Assembly: GCA_002067315.1 (NCBI GenBank)
Contig: MVRA01000002.1
Span: 1 to 42,641, forward strand
DNA from: Methanocella sp. PtaU1.Bin125
GTDB lineage: Archaea; Halobacteriota; Methanocellia; Methanocellales; Methanocellaceae
Length of the DNA stretch: 42,641 nucleotides
Reading direction: 5' to 3'
Below, in pieces: positions 1-8,494 of the stretch. How positions within the stretch are numbered: position 1 is the stretch's first letter; each line of letters begins with the position of its first letter. The position numbers and the translations under genes are program-made. A model generated the notes under the pieces. It made no database searches. It was not told where the DNA came from and saw only the letters and a program-made list of their open reading frames with translations.

Positions 1-83
1 CTGTACGGATTGACGATACGATGGGAGGTGGAGTCATCCTTTTTTCATCATCTCTACCTGACCATGGCCCCGGTCATCGACCG

Positions 84-121
84 ACTCTCTGCGCCCCTCT
101 GCGGTCTCTGCGGTCTTTAAC
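84..121. repeat. Low-complexity CTCTGCGGT repeat
   Basis: The words CTCTGCG and CTCTGCGG recur at about 10-nt spacing, ending in GGTCTTTAACCGCG. The same vocabulary (CTCTGCGGCCTTTAA) recurs at 14850-14951 as a proper inverted repeat, so this looks like one arm or a decayed copy of that family. I see no gene in positions 1-166. Confidence 0.55.
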
Positions 122-166
122 CGCGTCCTCTGTCCAGCGCAGGCCACCACACGCCATCGCTTTCGG

Positions 167-868
167 TCAGTCACCATAGAACGGTTTGATGTTAGTGATC
201 AGAATGCCCTGTTCCCCGATCTCCATCGCGCGCTTGTTCAGGTCGTGGGCGGTGCCCCGCATCTTCCGGACCTGCGCGTACCGGACCACGTCCTGATGCG
301 TCTCGATGCGACCGAGCTCGATCACGCCGTCAACCAGGAACTCCACGGACGGGTCGGAGGTCGCGCTGTCGCCCTCGAAAACGAGCAGCGTGGTGCAGCC
401 GTAGCTTTCCAGCATTGCGACCAGGTTATTCAGCTCCCGGCGGAGCGGCCGGCGGTCGTCGTACTGCTGGACGAACGCGTTGACCGAGTCGAAGACGACG
501 CGCTTGATGTCGTTGTTACGGACGTAGTGCTTGACCATGTAGGTCAGGCCCGCGAGGTCGAACTTTTCCGTGTTCGTCGTCACCTCGCCGGGCAGCGGCC
601 GGGTGCTGAAGACGATCAGGTCGCCGTTGTCGATGTGCCCCTGAAGGCTGCCGAACGGTATCTGCCGGGCCAGCTTGTCCGCGGGCACCTCGCTGGTCAC
701 GTAGAGGCCACGCTCGCCTCTTTCGGCGCCGCGGACCAGGAACTCCATGGATAAGATGCTCTTGCCGGCGCCAGGCCCGCCCGTGATGCCATAGGTCTGG
801 CCCCTGAACAGCCCGCCGCCCAGGATGTCATCCAGTCCCGGCACGCCCGATTTAACCCTTTCCTCCAT
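167..868 (-). CDS. KaiC/RadA-like RecA-superfamily ATPase
   Basis: A single-domain P-loop ATPase of the KaiC-like archaeal group, 233 residues from the chosen start. Numbered from that start, the N-terminal VKSGVPGLDDILGGG motif is typical of KaiC domains. The Walker A motif GGPGAGKS is at about residues 30-37 and the Walker B strand VVFDS at about 124-128. Many archaea carry such proteins as regulators or signalling ATPases of unknown target; KaiC itself has two such domains, this one only one. The open frame extends to a TTG at 901, but the ATG at 868 begins exactly at the conserved domain edge (MEERVKSG). The gene stands alone and diverges in content from the downstream chelatase gene. Family membership is secure; the biological role cannot be read from the sequence. 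Confidence 0.85.
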   Translation of the reverse strand: MEERVKSGVPGLDDILGGGLFRGQTYGITGGPGAGKSILSMEFLVRGAERGERGLYVTSEVPADKLARQIPFGSLQGHIDNGDLIVFSTRPLPGEVTTNTEKFDLAGLTYMVKHYVRNNDIKRVVFDSVNAFVQQYDDRRPLRRELNNLVAMLESYGCTTLLVFEGDSATSDPSVEFLVDGVIELGRIETHQDVVRYAQVRKMRGTAHDLNKRAMEIGEQGILITNIKPFYGD

Positions 869-975
869 CCAAACAACCCCTGTCGTACTGAGCCTGACCA
901 AAATTCCAGCCAGAACATTACTCGCTATAGGTATGATGATTAATTAATGTTACTATGAAGCCGCAACGCATCCCT

Positions 976-1989
976 CTACAGCGGCAGTACGTCGCCGTCC
1001 AGCGCGCGCTCCACCTTGAAGGCGACCGCCCGCGCCAGGTCGTCTTTTACGAGGCCGATGTCAGGGTACGCGTAGGTGATCTCCACGTCCGGTCTGCGCT
1101 TTTTCAGCCGCTCGATCGCCTCCGGGATATCGATCAGCGTATGGGAGCTGCGGTCGAAGAAGCCCGTGCCGCCCAGGACGACGATCTTTTTATTGCCGGC
1201 CGCCGTCAGCTTATCGAACGACTCGCCGATCGAGGGCCGGGCGAACTCCAGGTACCCGATCTCCACCGGCACCGGCCAGAACATCTCGCGGAGTTTGGTC
1301 ACCAGCACCAGCGTGTCGTAATAGTTGGGATCGTTGTCCTCGGTCCTCGGCCAGTCCCGCACTGTCTCCGACCAGCGGGCCGCGTGCTCCTCCGCCTCCT
1401 TCATCACGCCCATGTTCTGCATGATAAAGTCCCGGGGAACGTCGCCATGGCCGACCAGGACGACCGCCGTGCCGGGGCGGGACGCCTTCGCCATGGCCAT
1501 CGCGCCGGGGGATTCCCGGCCCAGCACCGTATTGATCTTCTTGCCCATCGCGCGAGCGTACAGGTCGTAGGGGATGCCGGGCTTTGCGTAGGCCAGCTCG
1601 AGCTCCGGGCGGGCGGACATGATCTCTCTCAGGACACGAGGCAGGTCGATCAGGCTGTGGGAGCTGCGCATCATCAGCCCCGGCGAGCAGGCGATGACGA
1701 TGTTCCGGTGCCCCCGTGCAGCGAGCGTATTCACGGCATCCCCGATCGCGGGCAGCGCGAAGTCCAGGTAGCCGATCTCCACGTCGTAGCCTGCGTTACG
1801 GACCGCGTCCGCAAGGGTGCGCATGTCTGCCGCATGGGGATCGTTCTCAGGAGAATGGTCGAGCGTTTTTGCCTTCTCGCTCAGCCGCTGCATGACGCCT
1901 TCGACGCGCTCATACATCGCCCGCTCCTTCTCGATGAAGTCGAAGGGGAAGTCGCCGTGCTGGATAACCAGTATGCCTGTGTCGCTCAT
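976..1989 (-). CDS. Double-domain CbiX/SirB-like chelatase family protein
   Basis: A 337-residue protein made of two class II chelatase (CbiX/SirB-like) half-domains. Each half starts with a strand ending in a His-Gly pair (IQHGDFPFD near residue 9-17; VGHGDVPRD near residue 180). Each also has an [IV]EIGYL[DE]FA.P[SA]I segment and an RSSH[ST]LID[LI]P motif. The family inserts Co, Ni or Fe into sirohydrochlorin-type tetrapyrroles. Short archaeal CbiX (CfbA) acts as a homodimer, so this fused form probably mimics that dimer in one chain. The usual HGS is HGD here and insertions follow the first motif, so substrate and metal are open. A TATA-like GCTTTATACG at 2014-2023 lies 25-34 nt before the ATG, which suggests a leaderless transcript. 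Confidence 0.75.
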   Translation of the reverse strand: MSDTGILVIQHGDFPFDFIEKERAMYERVEGVMQRLSEKAKTLDHSPENDPHAADMRTLADAVRNAGYDVEIGYLDFALPAIGDAVNTLAARGHRNIVIACSPGLMMRSSHSLIDLPRVLREIMSARPELELAYAKPGIPYDLYARAMGKKINTVLGRESPGAMAMAKASRPGTAVVLVGHGDVPRDFIMQNMGVMKEAEEHAARWSETVRDWPRTEDNDPNYYDTLVLVTKLREMFWPVPVEIGYLEFARPSIGESFDKLTAAGNKKIVVLGGTGFFDRSSHTLIDIPEAIERLKKRRPDVEITYAYPDIGLVKDDLARAVAFKVERALDGDVLPL

Positions 1990-2013
1990 CTATAGAAAAG
2001 GCGGCTCCCCGGC

Positions 2014-2023
2014 GTATAAAGCT
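2014..2023 (-). promoter_or_regulatory. TATA-like box for the CbiX-like gene
   Basis: GCTTTATACG on the minus strand, 25-34 nt before the ATG at 1989, the spacing expected for an archaeal leaderless gene. Confidence 0.5.
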
Positions 2024-2083
2024 TGTGACAACGGGGGGTCATCACGGCCCGTGCTACCATCCGGGCTCCGGGTTTCCGAAAAC

Positions 2084-2091
2084 AATATATG
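2084..2091 (+). promoter_or_regulatory. TATA-like box for the aminotransferase gene
   Basis: AATATATG lies about 40 nt before the ATG at 2130. With a start site near 2112 it would leave a short leader containing the AGGAG ribosome binding site at 2118-2122. Confidence 0.45.
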
Positions 2092-2129
2092 ATCGGAGAT
2101 TGTTACGTGGACACATCAGGAGCTTTACA

Positions 2130-3272
2130 ATGGCCAACGAACCGTTACTCATGATTCCGGGACCCGTCATGCTGCACCCGCGGGTGCTGCAGGCGATGTC
2201 GAGGCAGATGATCAGCCACAGGGACAAGGCGTTCTCCGTCATATACGACGAGTGCAGGAACTCGATCAAGGAAGTCCTGAACACGAAGAACGACACCTTC
2301 ATCCTCACCGGGTCCGGTTCGTCCGCGATGGAGGCGGCCGTCTCGAACCTCGTCAAAGGCGACCGCATGGTGGCCATCGTGAACGGCAAGTTCGGCGAGC
2401 GGTTCCGGGACATCGGCCAGCGGTACGGCCAGGTGGAGAGCCTCGAGTTCGAGTGGGGCACGCCCGTCGACCTCGCGAAGGTCGAGGCGGCGCTGGCAAA
2501 GGCGCCGACGAAGGTCATCGCCATGGTGCACAACGAGACCTCGGCCGGCGTGAAGAACCCGGTGGAAGAGGTGGGCAAGCTCGCGAAGAAGTACAACGCG
2601 CTCTTCGTGGTCGACACGATCACATCAGCCGGTGGCGACCTCGTCGAAGCCGATAAGTGGGGCATCGACATCACTGTCACGGGCAGCCAGAAGAGCCTGG
2701 GCGCCCCGTCGGGCCTGGCCAGCGTATCGGTCAGCCAGAAGGCCTTCGACAGCATGGTGAAGAACCCGCCCTACTATCTCGACCTCAAGAAGTACAAGAA
2801 GTCGGCGGACAAGGAAGGCCGAGCAGAGACGCCGTACACGCCGGCGATCACGCTCTTCTTCGGCATGCAGGAGGCCCTGAAGATGATCCGGGAAGAAGGC
2901 ATGGCCAACCGCATCGCCCGCCACCGGAAGGGCGCGGAAGCGATCCGGGCGGCGGCGAAGGCGCTGGGCCTGGAGCTATACCCGGTCACGGACGGGCACA
3001 CGGTTCTCTCGAATACGGTCACGGCGATCAAGACCCCGGCGACCATCACGGACAAGGACCTCCGCGGCACCATGAAAGCGAAGGGCATCACCATTTCCGG
3101 CGGCCAGGACCGGCTGGACGGTAAGATCTTCCGCATCCCCTCGATGAACGCGTTCACCGGGGACGACCTGATCAGGACGTTCGCCACGCTGGAAGAGACG
3201 CTGGTCCAGTTCAAGGTCATCCCGGAGGCGGGCGCCGGGGTAGAGGCATTAAGAAAGGTATATAAAAATTGA
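2130..3272 (+). CDS. Class V aminotransferase, alanine/serine-glyoxylate type
   Basis: A 380-residue PLP-dependent class V (fold type I) aminotransferase. Visible landmarks are the N-terminal MIPGPVMLHPRVLQAM (residues 8-23), the glycine loop ILTGSGSSAMEAA (58-70), Asp162 in VVDTITS, which binds the pyridine nitrogen, and Lys188 in TGSQKSLGAP, the Schiff-base lysine. Relatives interconvert amino donors such as alanine, serine or aspartate with glyoxylate or pyruvate. In methanogens the true substrate is often untested. The frame is open from 2025, but the ATG at 2130 has AGGAG seven nt upstream and starts at the conserved N-terminus. It precedes ribC with 26 nt between them, although ribC has its own TATA box inside the 3' end of this gene. 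Confidence 0.88.
   Translation: MANEPLLMIPGPVMLHPRVLQAMSRQMISHRDKAFSVIYDECRNSIKEVLNTKNDTFILTGSGSSAMEAAVSNLVKGDRMVAIVNGKFGERFRDIGQRYGQVESLEFEWGTPVDLAKVEAALAKAPTKVIAMVHNETSAGVKNPVEEVGKLAKKYNALFVVDTITSAGGDLVEADKWGIDITVTGSQKSLGAPSGLASVSVSQKAFDSMVKNPPYYLDLKKYKKSADKEGRAETPYTPAITLFFGMQEALKMIREEGMANRIARHRKGAEAIRAAAKALGLELYPVTDGHTVLSNTVTAIKTPATITDKDLRGTMKAKGITISGGQDRLDGKIFRIPSMNAFTGDDLIRTFATLEETLVQFKVIPEAGAGVEALRKVYKN
3259..3270 (+). promoter_or_regulatory. TATA-like box for ribC
   Basis: TATATAAAAATT overlaps the last codons of the aminotransferase gene and ends 28 nt before the ribC ATG at 3299. The ribC-ribH run can therefore be transcribed independently. Confidence 0.5.
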
Positions 3273-3283
3273 AGGCACAGTGA

Positions 3284-3763
<480 letters not shown>

Positions 3764-3795
3764 CTCATTTGTAACTCACACAGGTTTGATTCATA

Positions 3796-4224
3796 ATGGC
3801 AGAAAAGGAGATCAGGATAGGGTTTGTGGTCGCCGAGTTCAACCGCGACCTGACGTGGCAGATGGAGCTGCTGGGCAAGGAGCACGCGAACTTTTTAGGC
3901 GCGAAGGTCACCAAGGTCTTCTACGTGCCGGGCGTGTACGACATGCCGCTGGCCGTGAAGAAGATGGCTTCGGATAAGGCGATCGACGCGATCGTCACCA
4001 TCGGCAGCGTCATCGAGGGCGCCACCGACCACGACCAGGTCGTCGTGAGCCAGGCGACGAGGAAGATCACCGACCTCGCGCTGGAGTACGACAAGCCAAT
4101 CACCCTCGGCATCGCCGGACCGGGCATGACCCGGCTGGAAGCCCACGAGCGCATCGACTACGCCAAGCGCGCCGTCGAGGCCGCCGTAAAGATGGTGCGC
4201 CGCATCAAGGACTACCCGCAGTAG
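3796..4224 (+). CDS. ribH: 6,7-dimethyl-8-ribityllumazine synthase
   Basis: A 142-residue lumazine synthase, which condenses 5-amino-6-ribitylaminouracil with 3,4-dihydroxy-2-butanone 4-phosphate. Visible motifs are VVAEFNRDLT (residues 12-20), VPGVYDMPLAVKKM (44-57), TIGSVIEGATDHDQVV (68-83) with the catalytic His79, and GIAGPGMTRLEAHER near the C-terminus. These proteins assemble as pentamers or 60-mers. It sits 32 nt after ribC and 22 nt before the class I aminotransferase gene on the same strand, so the three are probably one transcript. Confidence 0.95.
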   Translation: MAEKEIRIGFVVAEFNRDLTWQMELLGKEHANFLGAKVTKVFYVPGVYDMPLAVKKMASDKAIDAIVTIGSVIEGATDHDQVVVSQATRKITDLALEYDKPITLGIAGPGMTRLEAHERIDYAKRAVEAAVKMVRRIKDYPQ

Positions 4225-4246
4225 GTGCCCGGAGGCTATAACCCGC

Positions 4247-5368
4247 ATGTCCAGGCTGGACCAGGTCGAGGAGTCGGCGACGTTAAGGCTTGCCGACCTG
4301 ACCAACGAGCTGAAGAGGCAGGGGAAGGACATCCTCGGCTTCAACCTCGGCGAGCCCGACTTTAACACGCCATCGCACATTATCGAGGCTGCCGAGAAGG
4401 CGCTGGACACGGGCAAAACGCACTATGCCCCATCCCCCGGCATCCCCGAGCTGCGCGAGGCCATCGCGGAAAAGCTCCGGAAGGACAACGGCCTGGACGT
4501 GAAGGGCAAAGAAGTGATCGTCACCCCGGGAGCAAAGCAGGCCATCTTTGCGGCGTGCTTCAGCCTGATCAACAAGGGCGACGAGGCCATCCTGTTCGCG
4601 CCTTCGTGGGTCTCTTACGACGCCTGCATCAAGATGAGCGAAGGGAAAACGGTCTGGGTCAAGTCGAACGAGGACGGCTCGGTACCGGCCGGCTTCGTCG
4701 ATCATGTCACAAAGAAAACAAAGCTCATTATCATCAACAGCCCCAACAACCCCTCGGGCGCAGTGCTCAGCAAGAAAGACCTGCAGGCGATCGCCGACGT
4801 CGCGAAGGACCGGGGCATATACGTCTTATCGGACGAAATTTACGAGAAGATCATCTATAGCACGAAACACTACAGCATCGGCACTATGATTCCCGAGCGG
4901 ACGATCACGGTCAACGGGTTCTCGAAAGCCTATGCGATGGCCGGCTGGCGCATCGGCTACGTGACCGGGCCGAAAGCGGTCTACGACAACATGCTCAAGG
5001 TGCAGCAGCATACCATCTCCAGCCCCACCACGTTCGTCCAGTACGGCGCCGCCGCGGCGCTCACCGGCTCGCAGGTGCCGGTGGCCGAAATGGTAAAACA
5101 GTTCCACGCCCGCAGGGACGTGGTCGTGAAAGGCCTGCGCGATATGGGCCTGCACTGCGAGATGCCGGAAGGCGCCTTCTACGCCTGGCCGAAGGTCGAG
5201 GGCGACTCCGAGAAGATATGCGAGGAGTTACTCGGCTATGGCGTCAGCCTGACGCCCGGCTCTGCGTTCGGGCCGGGCTGCAACGATCACATCCGGATGT
5301 CCTACGCTTCGTCCATGGACCAGATCAAGGAAGGCCTGGCGCGGATGAAGAACTATTTTTCCCGATAG
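4247..5368 (+). CDS. Class I aminotransferase (aspartate aminotransferase family)
   Basis: A 373-residue fold type I aminotransferase. Motifs: NLGEPDFNTP (residues 33-42), YAPSPGIPELREAIA (60-74), NSPNNPSG (164-171), SDEIYE with Asp196 and Tyr199, and FSKAYAMAGWRIGY with the PLP lysine Lys228 and a substrate/phosphate arginine at 235. GGAGG lies 11 nt before the ATG. The family includes AspB-type aspartate aminotransferases and the methanogen enzyme MfnC (methanofuran synthesis), which is of similar size. Sequence alone does not separate these. The location after ribC-ribH hints at a coenzyme role but does not prove it. Confidence 0.9.
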   Translation: MSRLDQVEESATLRLADLTNELKRQGKDILGFNLGEPDFNTPSHIIEAAEKALDTGKTHYAPSPGIPELREAIAEKLRKDNGLDVKGKEVIVTPGAKQAIFAACFSLINKGDEAILFAPSWVSYDACIKMSEGKTVWVKSNEDGSVPAGFVDHVTKKTKLIIINSPNNPSGAVLSKKDLQAIADVAKDRGIYVLSDEIYEKIIYSTKHYSIGTMIPERTITVNGFSKAYAMAGWRIGYVTGPKAVYDNMLKVQQHTISSPTTFVQYGAAAALTGSQVPVAEMVKQFHARRDVVVKGLRDMGLHCEMPEGAFYAWPKVEGDSEKICEELLGYGVSLTPGSAFGPGCNDHIRMSYASSMDQIKEGLARMKNYFSR

Positions 5369-5393
5369 CGCCTGCTTTTCTACAACATCAACA

Positions 5394-5403
5394 TTTTTAT
5401 AAG
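5394..5403 (+). promoter_or_regulatory. TATA box for the endonuclease III gene
   Basis: TTTTTATAAG is centred about 32 nt before the ATG at 5431, and no clear ribosome binding site lies between. A leaderless or near-leaderless transcript is likely. Confidence 0.55.
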
Positions 5404-5430
5404 CCGGCAAATTAAACAACGTGTTGCTAT

Positions 5431-6114
5431 ATGGTAAAAAAGACCGATATCAGAGAAAAGGCCTCAGAGATTTCCCGCCGCCTGATCGCGCATTACGGGC
5501 GCTACGAGGAGCGTGACGGCAGTCCTTTCGATGTGTTGATCGCTACCATCCTCTCGCAGAACACCACCGATAAGAACTCACACCGGGCCTTTGCCAGCCT
5601 TTACGCCCGGTTTGACACGCCTGAGAAGCTTGCCGCAGCCCCGGAGGAAGAGATCGCAGAGCTAATTAAAATCGGCGGCCTGTATGAGCAGAAGGCGAAA
5701 CTCATCAAGCAAGTCGCAAAGCTCGTCCTCGACGAGTACGGCGGCACTCTCGACTTCGTCTGCGACGCTGATCCCGGAGCCGCCCGGAAGGAGCTGCTGA
5801 CCATTAAGGGCGTCGGCCCCAAGACAGCCGACTGTGTGCTTCTTTTCTCCTGCGGCCGGGATGTGATACCGGTCGACACCCATGTATACCGGATCTCGCA
5901 GCGGCTGGGCCTCGTGCCGGAGGGCGCGAACCACGAGGTGACCCATCGCGTCCTGATGGACGTCGTGCCGGCAGGAGACCGTGGCTCGGTCCACGTGGCC
6001 CTGGTCCGGTTCGGCCGGGATACCTGCAAGGCGCAGAACCCGCAGCACGATAAGTGCTTTTTGATCGACCAGTGCGATTACGCCTGCGCCATCGGCGCGT
6101 ATCCGAAAAAGTAG
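5431..6114 (+). CDS. nth: Endonuclease III (DNA glycosylase/AP lyase)
   Basis: A 227-residue HhH-GPD base-excision glycosylase that removes oxidised pyrimidines and cuts AP sites. Landmarks: ATILSQNTTDKNS (residues 38-50), the helix-hairpin-helix LLTIKGVGPKTADC with catalytic Lys131, and VDTHV with catalytic Asp149; the 18-residue spacing matches Escherichia coli Nth K120/D138. The C-terminal iron-sulfur loop is unusual. The canonical C-X6-C-X2-C-X5-C would place ligands at 199, 206, 209 and 215, but residue 206 is His, and an extra Cys lies at 219. The cluster may therefore have one His ligand or use Cys219. It stands alone between convergent neighbours. Confidence 0.93.
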   Translation: MVKKTDIREKASEISRRLIAHYGRYEERDGSPFDVLIATILSQNTTDKNSHRAFASLYARFDTPEKLAAAPEEEIAELIKIGGLYEQKAKLIKQVAKLVLDEYGGTLDFVCDADPGAARKELLTIKGVGPKTADCVLLFSCGRDVIPVDTHVYRISQRLGLVPEGANHEVTHRVLMDVVPAGDRGSVHVALVRFGRDTCKAQNPQHDKCFLIDQCDYACAIGAYPKK

Positions 6115-6175
6115 ACGGTCGATCGCGCGCCCGCGCTGGCGCTCATCCTGCGAATACAAATTAAGAACGATACAG

Positions 6176-6670
6176 TTAAACGATTGCCATCCGCTGAAGC
6201 TCTACGGCCTTATCGTGGTACTGGTTCGCCTGCGTCACGTAACCGGCGGCGTTGCCCATGAGCGTGTCTCCCCTGAAGCGGTCGCCGCTCTGGTAGGCCC
6301 TGTAAGCGTCAGCGTAAGCCGTAGCCGCGTACATGCAACTTTGCGCGTAGGACTTGAGCGCGTCGGCGTACTCTTCCTGGTCCGGGCCTGACGCGTAGAC
6401 GGCCATCTGATCGTAACGGATCATGGCGTTGTAATAATAATCGTGCGATGCGCTCATTGCGCTGATCGCGTCGAAGTACATCCCGCCTTTGAACGCGTTC
6501 ATGGCAGTCTCGTACATTCCCCTCGCGCTGTTAAATTCAGCGTTGCCATTGTTCAGCTCGCTCAGGTAGCTGCCGTACTGGTCCTTATCGGACGCTTGCG
6601 AGACCGTGCATCCGGCGACGCTGACCGAAATGGCGAACGCCAGGAACAGGAGCGCATATTTTTTCATCAT
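6176..6670 (-). CDS. Secreted lipoprotein, Ala/Tyr-rich helical
   Basis: A short lipoprotein of about 164 residues with an n-region MMKK, a hydrophobic stretch LLFLAFAISVSV and a lipobox-like VAGC. It should therefore be anchored outside the cytoplasmic membrane through that Cys. The mature part is helical and rich in Ala, Tyr, Asp and Ser, with regularly spaced Y/A patches (SASHDYYYNAM, TAYADAYRAYQSGDRFRG), suggesting two or three long helices. I do not recognise a named family. The upstream in-frame ATG at 6688 would place MPAGYC before the signal, so the MM pair at 6667-6670 is preferred. No partner gene is adjacent. Confidence 0.7.
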   Translation of the reverse strand: MMKKYALLFLAFAISVSVAGCTVSQASDKDQYGSYLSELNNGNAEFNSARGMYETAMNAFKGGMYFDAISAMSASHDYYYNAMIRYDQMAVYASGPDQEEYADALKSYAQSCMYAATAYADAYRAYQSGDRFRGDTLMGNAAGYVTQANQYHDKAVELQRMAIV

Positions 6671-6744
6671 ACAGTAACCTGCAGGCACTTACCATAATAT
6701 CGTTCTAGGATTTAAACCTTCTACCCTGAAGACACGGGCATTGA

Positions 6745-6833
6745 ACACTAAGGGCACGGGGGGCTCGACGGCTGAAAAAGAACGACTCCAGACTGTTCCT
6801 TAGTGCACTTCGTGCCCCCCGTGCCCTTAGTGT
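6745..6833. repeat. Perfect 20-bp inverted repeat (CTAAGGGCACGGGG family)
   Basis: ACACTAAGGGCACGGGGGGC at 6745-6764 is repeated perfectly inverted at 6814-6833 with a 49-nt spacer. The copy lies between a lipoprotein gene and an MFS gene and would form a very stable stem in RNA or DNA. Confidence 0.85.
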
Positions 6834-6878
6834 CTAAAGCTGGAAAGTATTTCTGTGGCCGGCCCGAACGGACATGCC

Positions 6879-8261
6879 ATGTTAAAAAGACTGAGCCCGC
6901 TGGACCTGTTTCTTGCCGTCTTCGTCCTGATGTATTACGGCCGGCTCAGTGTGGTCCTGTTCATACCCCAGTACGCTATCGACTATCACATACCCGCACC
7001 CTATTACAGCCTGCATTTCGCCATGGTCAGCGTGGGATGCGCGGTCTCCAACATTATCGCCATCGTCCTGCTCCGGCACGTCAGCCCGAAGAAGCTGTTC
7101 ATCGGCATCGGCGCCCTTTCGGCGGCCTACGAGGTCCTGCTGTACCTCTACCCGACGCCGTGGTCGTTGCTTGTCTCGGGCCTGCTGATCGGCCTGGCGG
7201 CCGGCACGTTCTGGAGCCTCGCGTTCCTCATGATCTGCGAGCTCATCGACGCGCACCGCCTGTCGACCACGGACGCGTTCTCCCGGTACAACGTGATCTC
7301 GACGATTATGGCGGCGATCACGCCCCTGATCGCCGGCATCATCGTCCAGCAGACGGGCTACGGGTTCTGGCTGCTCTCGGGGCTGGCGTTCCTGATCGCT
7401 TCGACGGCGATCATCTTCTTCCTGAAAGACCCGATATACGAGAAGACTTACGGGCAATACCCGATACGCGAGGACCTGGGCAGCATTTTACATAACAAGC
7501 GTTCCCTCGTCACGTTCCTGCTGACCATGCTGTTCATGACCCTGACCGTCAGCACGTGGTCGTCCATCTCCCGGGTCTTCTTCGCCAACGTCGGGATCCG
7601 CAACGTATGGCTCGGCCTGTTGAGCCTTGTGGTCAGCCTCGTTACTATCGCCGTGTTCTGGGCGCTCGCCCGGTACCGGCCGGGCTCCCGGCGGGTCATC
7701 GCGACGCTGGGTATCGTCATCTTCGGTATCGAGATGCTGTTGCTGGTATTCGTCTCCAGCCCGCTGCTCGTGTTCCTGCTCGAAGGCGTCGTCGGCTGCG
7801 CCGGCATCGCCGCGGTGAGCTTCGCCACCCAGAACATCATCAAGGACACCTTCCGGGAGCGGACGTACATCGGCCGCCCTATCTTCGCGTTCGGCATGTA
7901 CGTCGGCAACGCCGCCTGGTTCGCGGTCAGCGGATACGTCATTTCCAGCTTCGGCGGGTACGGCGCGATCGGCAGCATTCTCGGCGTCTCTGTCGACCAG
8001 TTCGGCCTGCGGGTCTTCCTGCTGATCACGGCTGCTCTAACGGCCGCATGGGCCCTTTCCATGTGGAAATACGACGGACAGATGGTACGGGACCGCGCCG
8101 TTTCTAAAAAGGCCGTCTCCGACGGTGTCGTCTCTGCCGGCGCCGCCAGTGACGCGGCCGTTTCTGCCGGCGCCACAGAAGCTTTAAATAGGGAGACAGT
8201 CAACCGATCAGGCATATCGGAGAATCATCGTGATACCGAAACTCAGGTTAGAGCTTCTTAA
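6879..8261 (+). CDS. Major facilitator superfamily transporter
   Basis: A polytopic membrane protein of 460 residues with roughly 11-12 hydrophobic segments, an MFS permease. The central cytoplasmic loop KDPIYEKTYGQYPIREDLGSI divides two six-helix halves, as expected. The substrate is not evident. The ATG at 6879 (MLKRLSPLDL) is preferred over the in-frame GTG at 6855 because it starts just before the first helix. The last 60 residues are a hydrophilic tail of near-repeated AVSxxAVS/SAGA units, unusual for the family. The tail coding region also holds the promoter and start of the next gene, which overlaps by 32 nt. Confidence 0.85.
   Translation: MLKRLSPLDLFLAVFVLMYYGRLSVVLFIPQYAIDYHIPAPYYSLHFAMVSVGCAVSNIIAIVLLRHVSPKKLFIGIGALSAAYEVLLYLYPTPWSLLVSGLLIGLAAGTFWSLAFLMICELIDAHRLSTTDAFSRYNVISTIMAAITPLIAGIIVQQTGYGFWLLSGLAFLIASTAIIFFLKDPIYEKTYGQYPIREDLGSILHNKRSLVTFLLTMLFMTLTVSTWSSISRVFFANVGIRNVWLGLLSLVVSLVTIAVFWALARYRPGSRRVIATLGIVIFGIEMLLLVFVSSPLLVFLLEGVVGCAGIAAVSFATQNIIKDTFRERTYIGRPIFAFGMYVGNAAWFAVSGYVISSFGGYGAIGSILGVSVDQFGLRVFLLITAALTAAWALSMWKYDGQMVRDRAVSKKAVSDGVVSAGAASDAAVSAGATEALNRETVNRSGISENHRDTETQVRAS
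8182..8191 (+). promoter_or_regulatory. TATA-like box inside the MFS coding tail
   Basis: CTTTAAATAG lies about 40 nt before the GTG start at 8230. It is followed by a GGAG at 8219-8222, which supports an independent promoter for the small membrane gene. Confidence 0.45.
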
Positions 8262-8445
8262 CAACTATGTGATGCTGGGATGGATACTGGTGCTGGCGGG
8301 CCTGATGGGCGCCCTTTACTACTTCCTCACCCCGAACGGCGGCCTGGAGACCGTGCTAGGCTTCGCGATCGCGTCTATACCGTGCGGGCTGTTCCTGATC
8401 TATCTCGGGTACACGAAGAAGACGATCTTTAAAAAGAAGAAATAA
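8230..8445 (+). CDS. Small two-helix membrane protein
   Basis: A 71-residue protein with two predicted transmembrane helices (around residues 14-33 and 42-60) joined by a TPNGG turn, and a Lys-rich C-terminal tail (KKTIFKKKK) that should face the cytoplasm. The GTG start is chosen because GGAG lies seven nt upstream and the internal ATG would cut into the first helix. It overlaps the end of the MFS gene by 32 nt in another frame. No family recognised. A T-rich stretch follows at about 8466-8478 and could end transcription. Confidence 0.65.
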   Translation: MIPKLRLELLNNYVMLGWILVLAGLMGALYYFLTPNGGLETVLGFAIASIPCGLFLIYLGYTKKTIFKKKK

Positions 8446-8494
8446 CACTCCCCGCAGCCGGGCATCTTTTTCTATTTCCCGGGCATATAGTACC

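Noticed and set aside
955-1995. 346-codon plus-strand frame opposite the CbiX-like gene
   Set aside because: Low-complexity, Arg/His/Asp-rich translation, entirely antisense to a well-supported gene; a GC-rich shadow.
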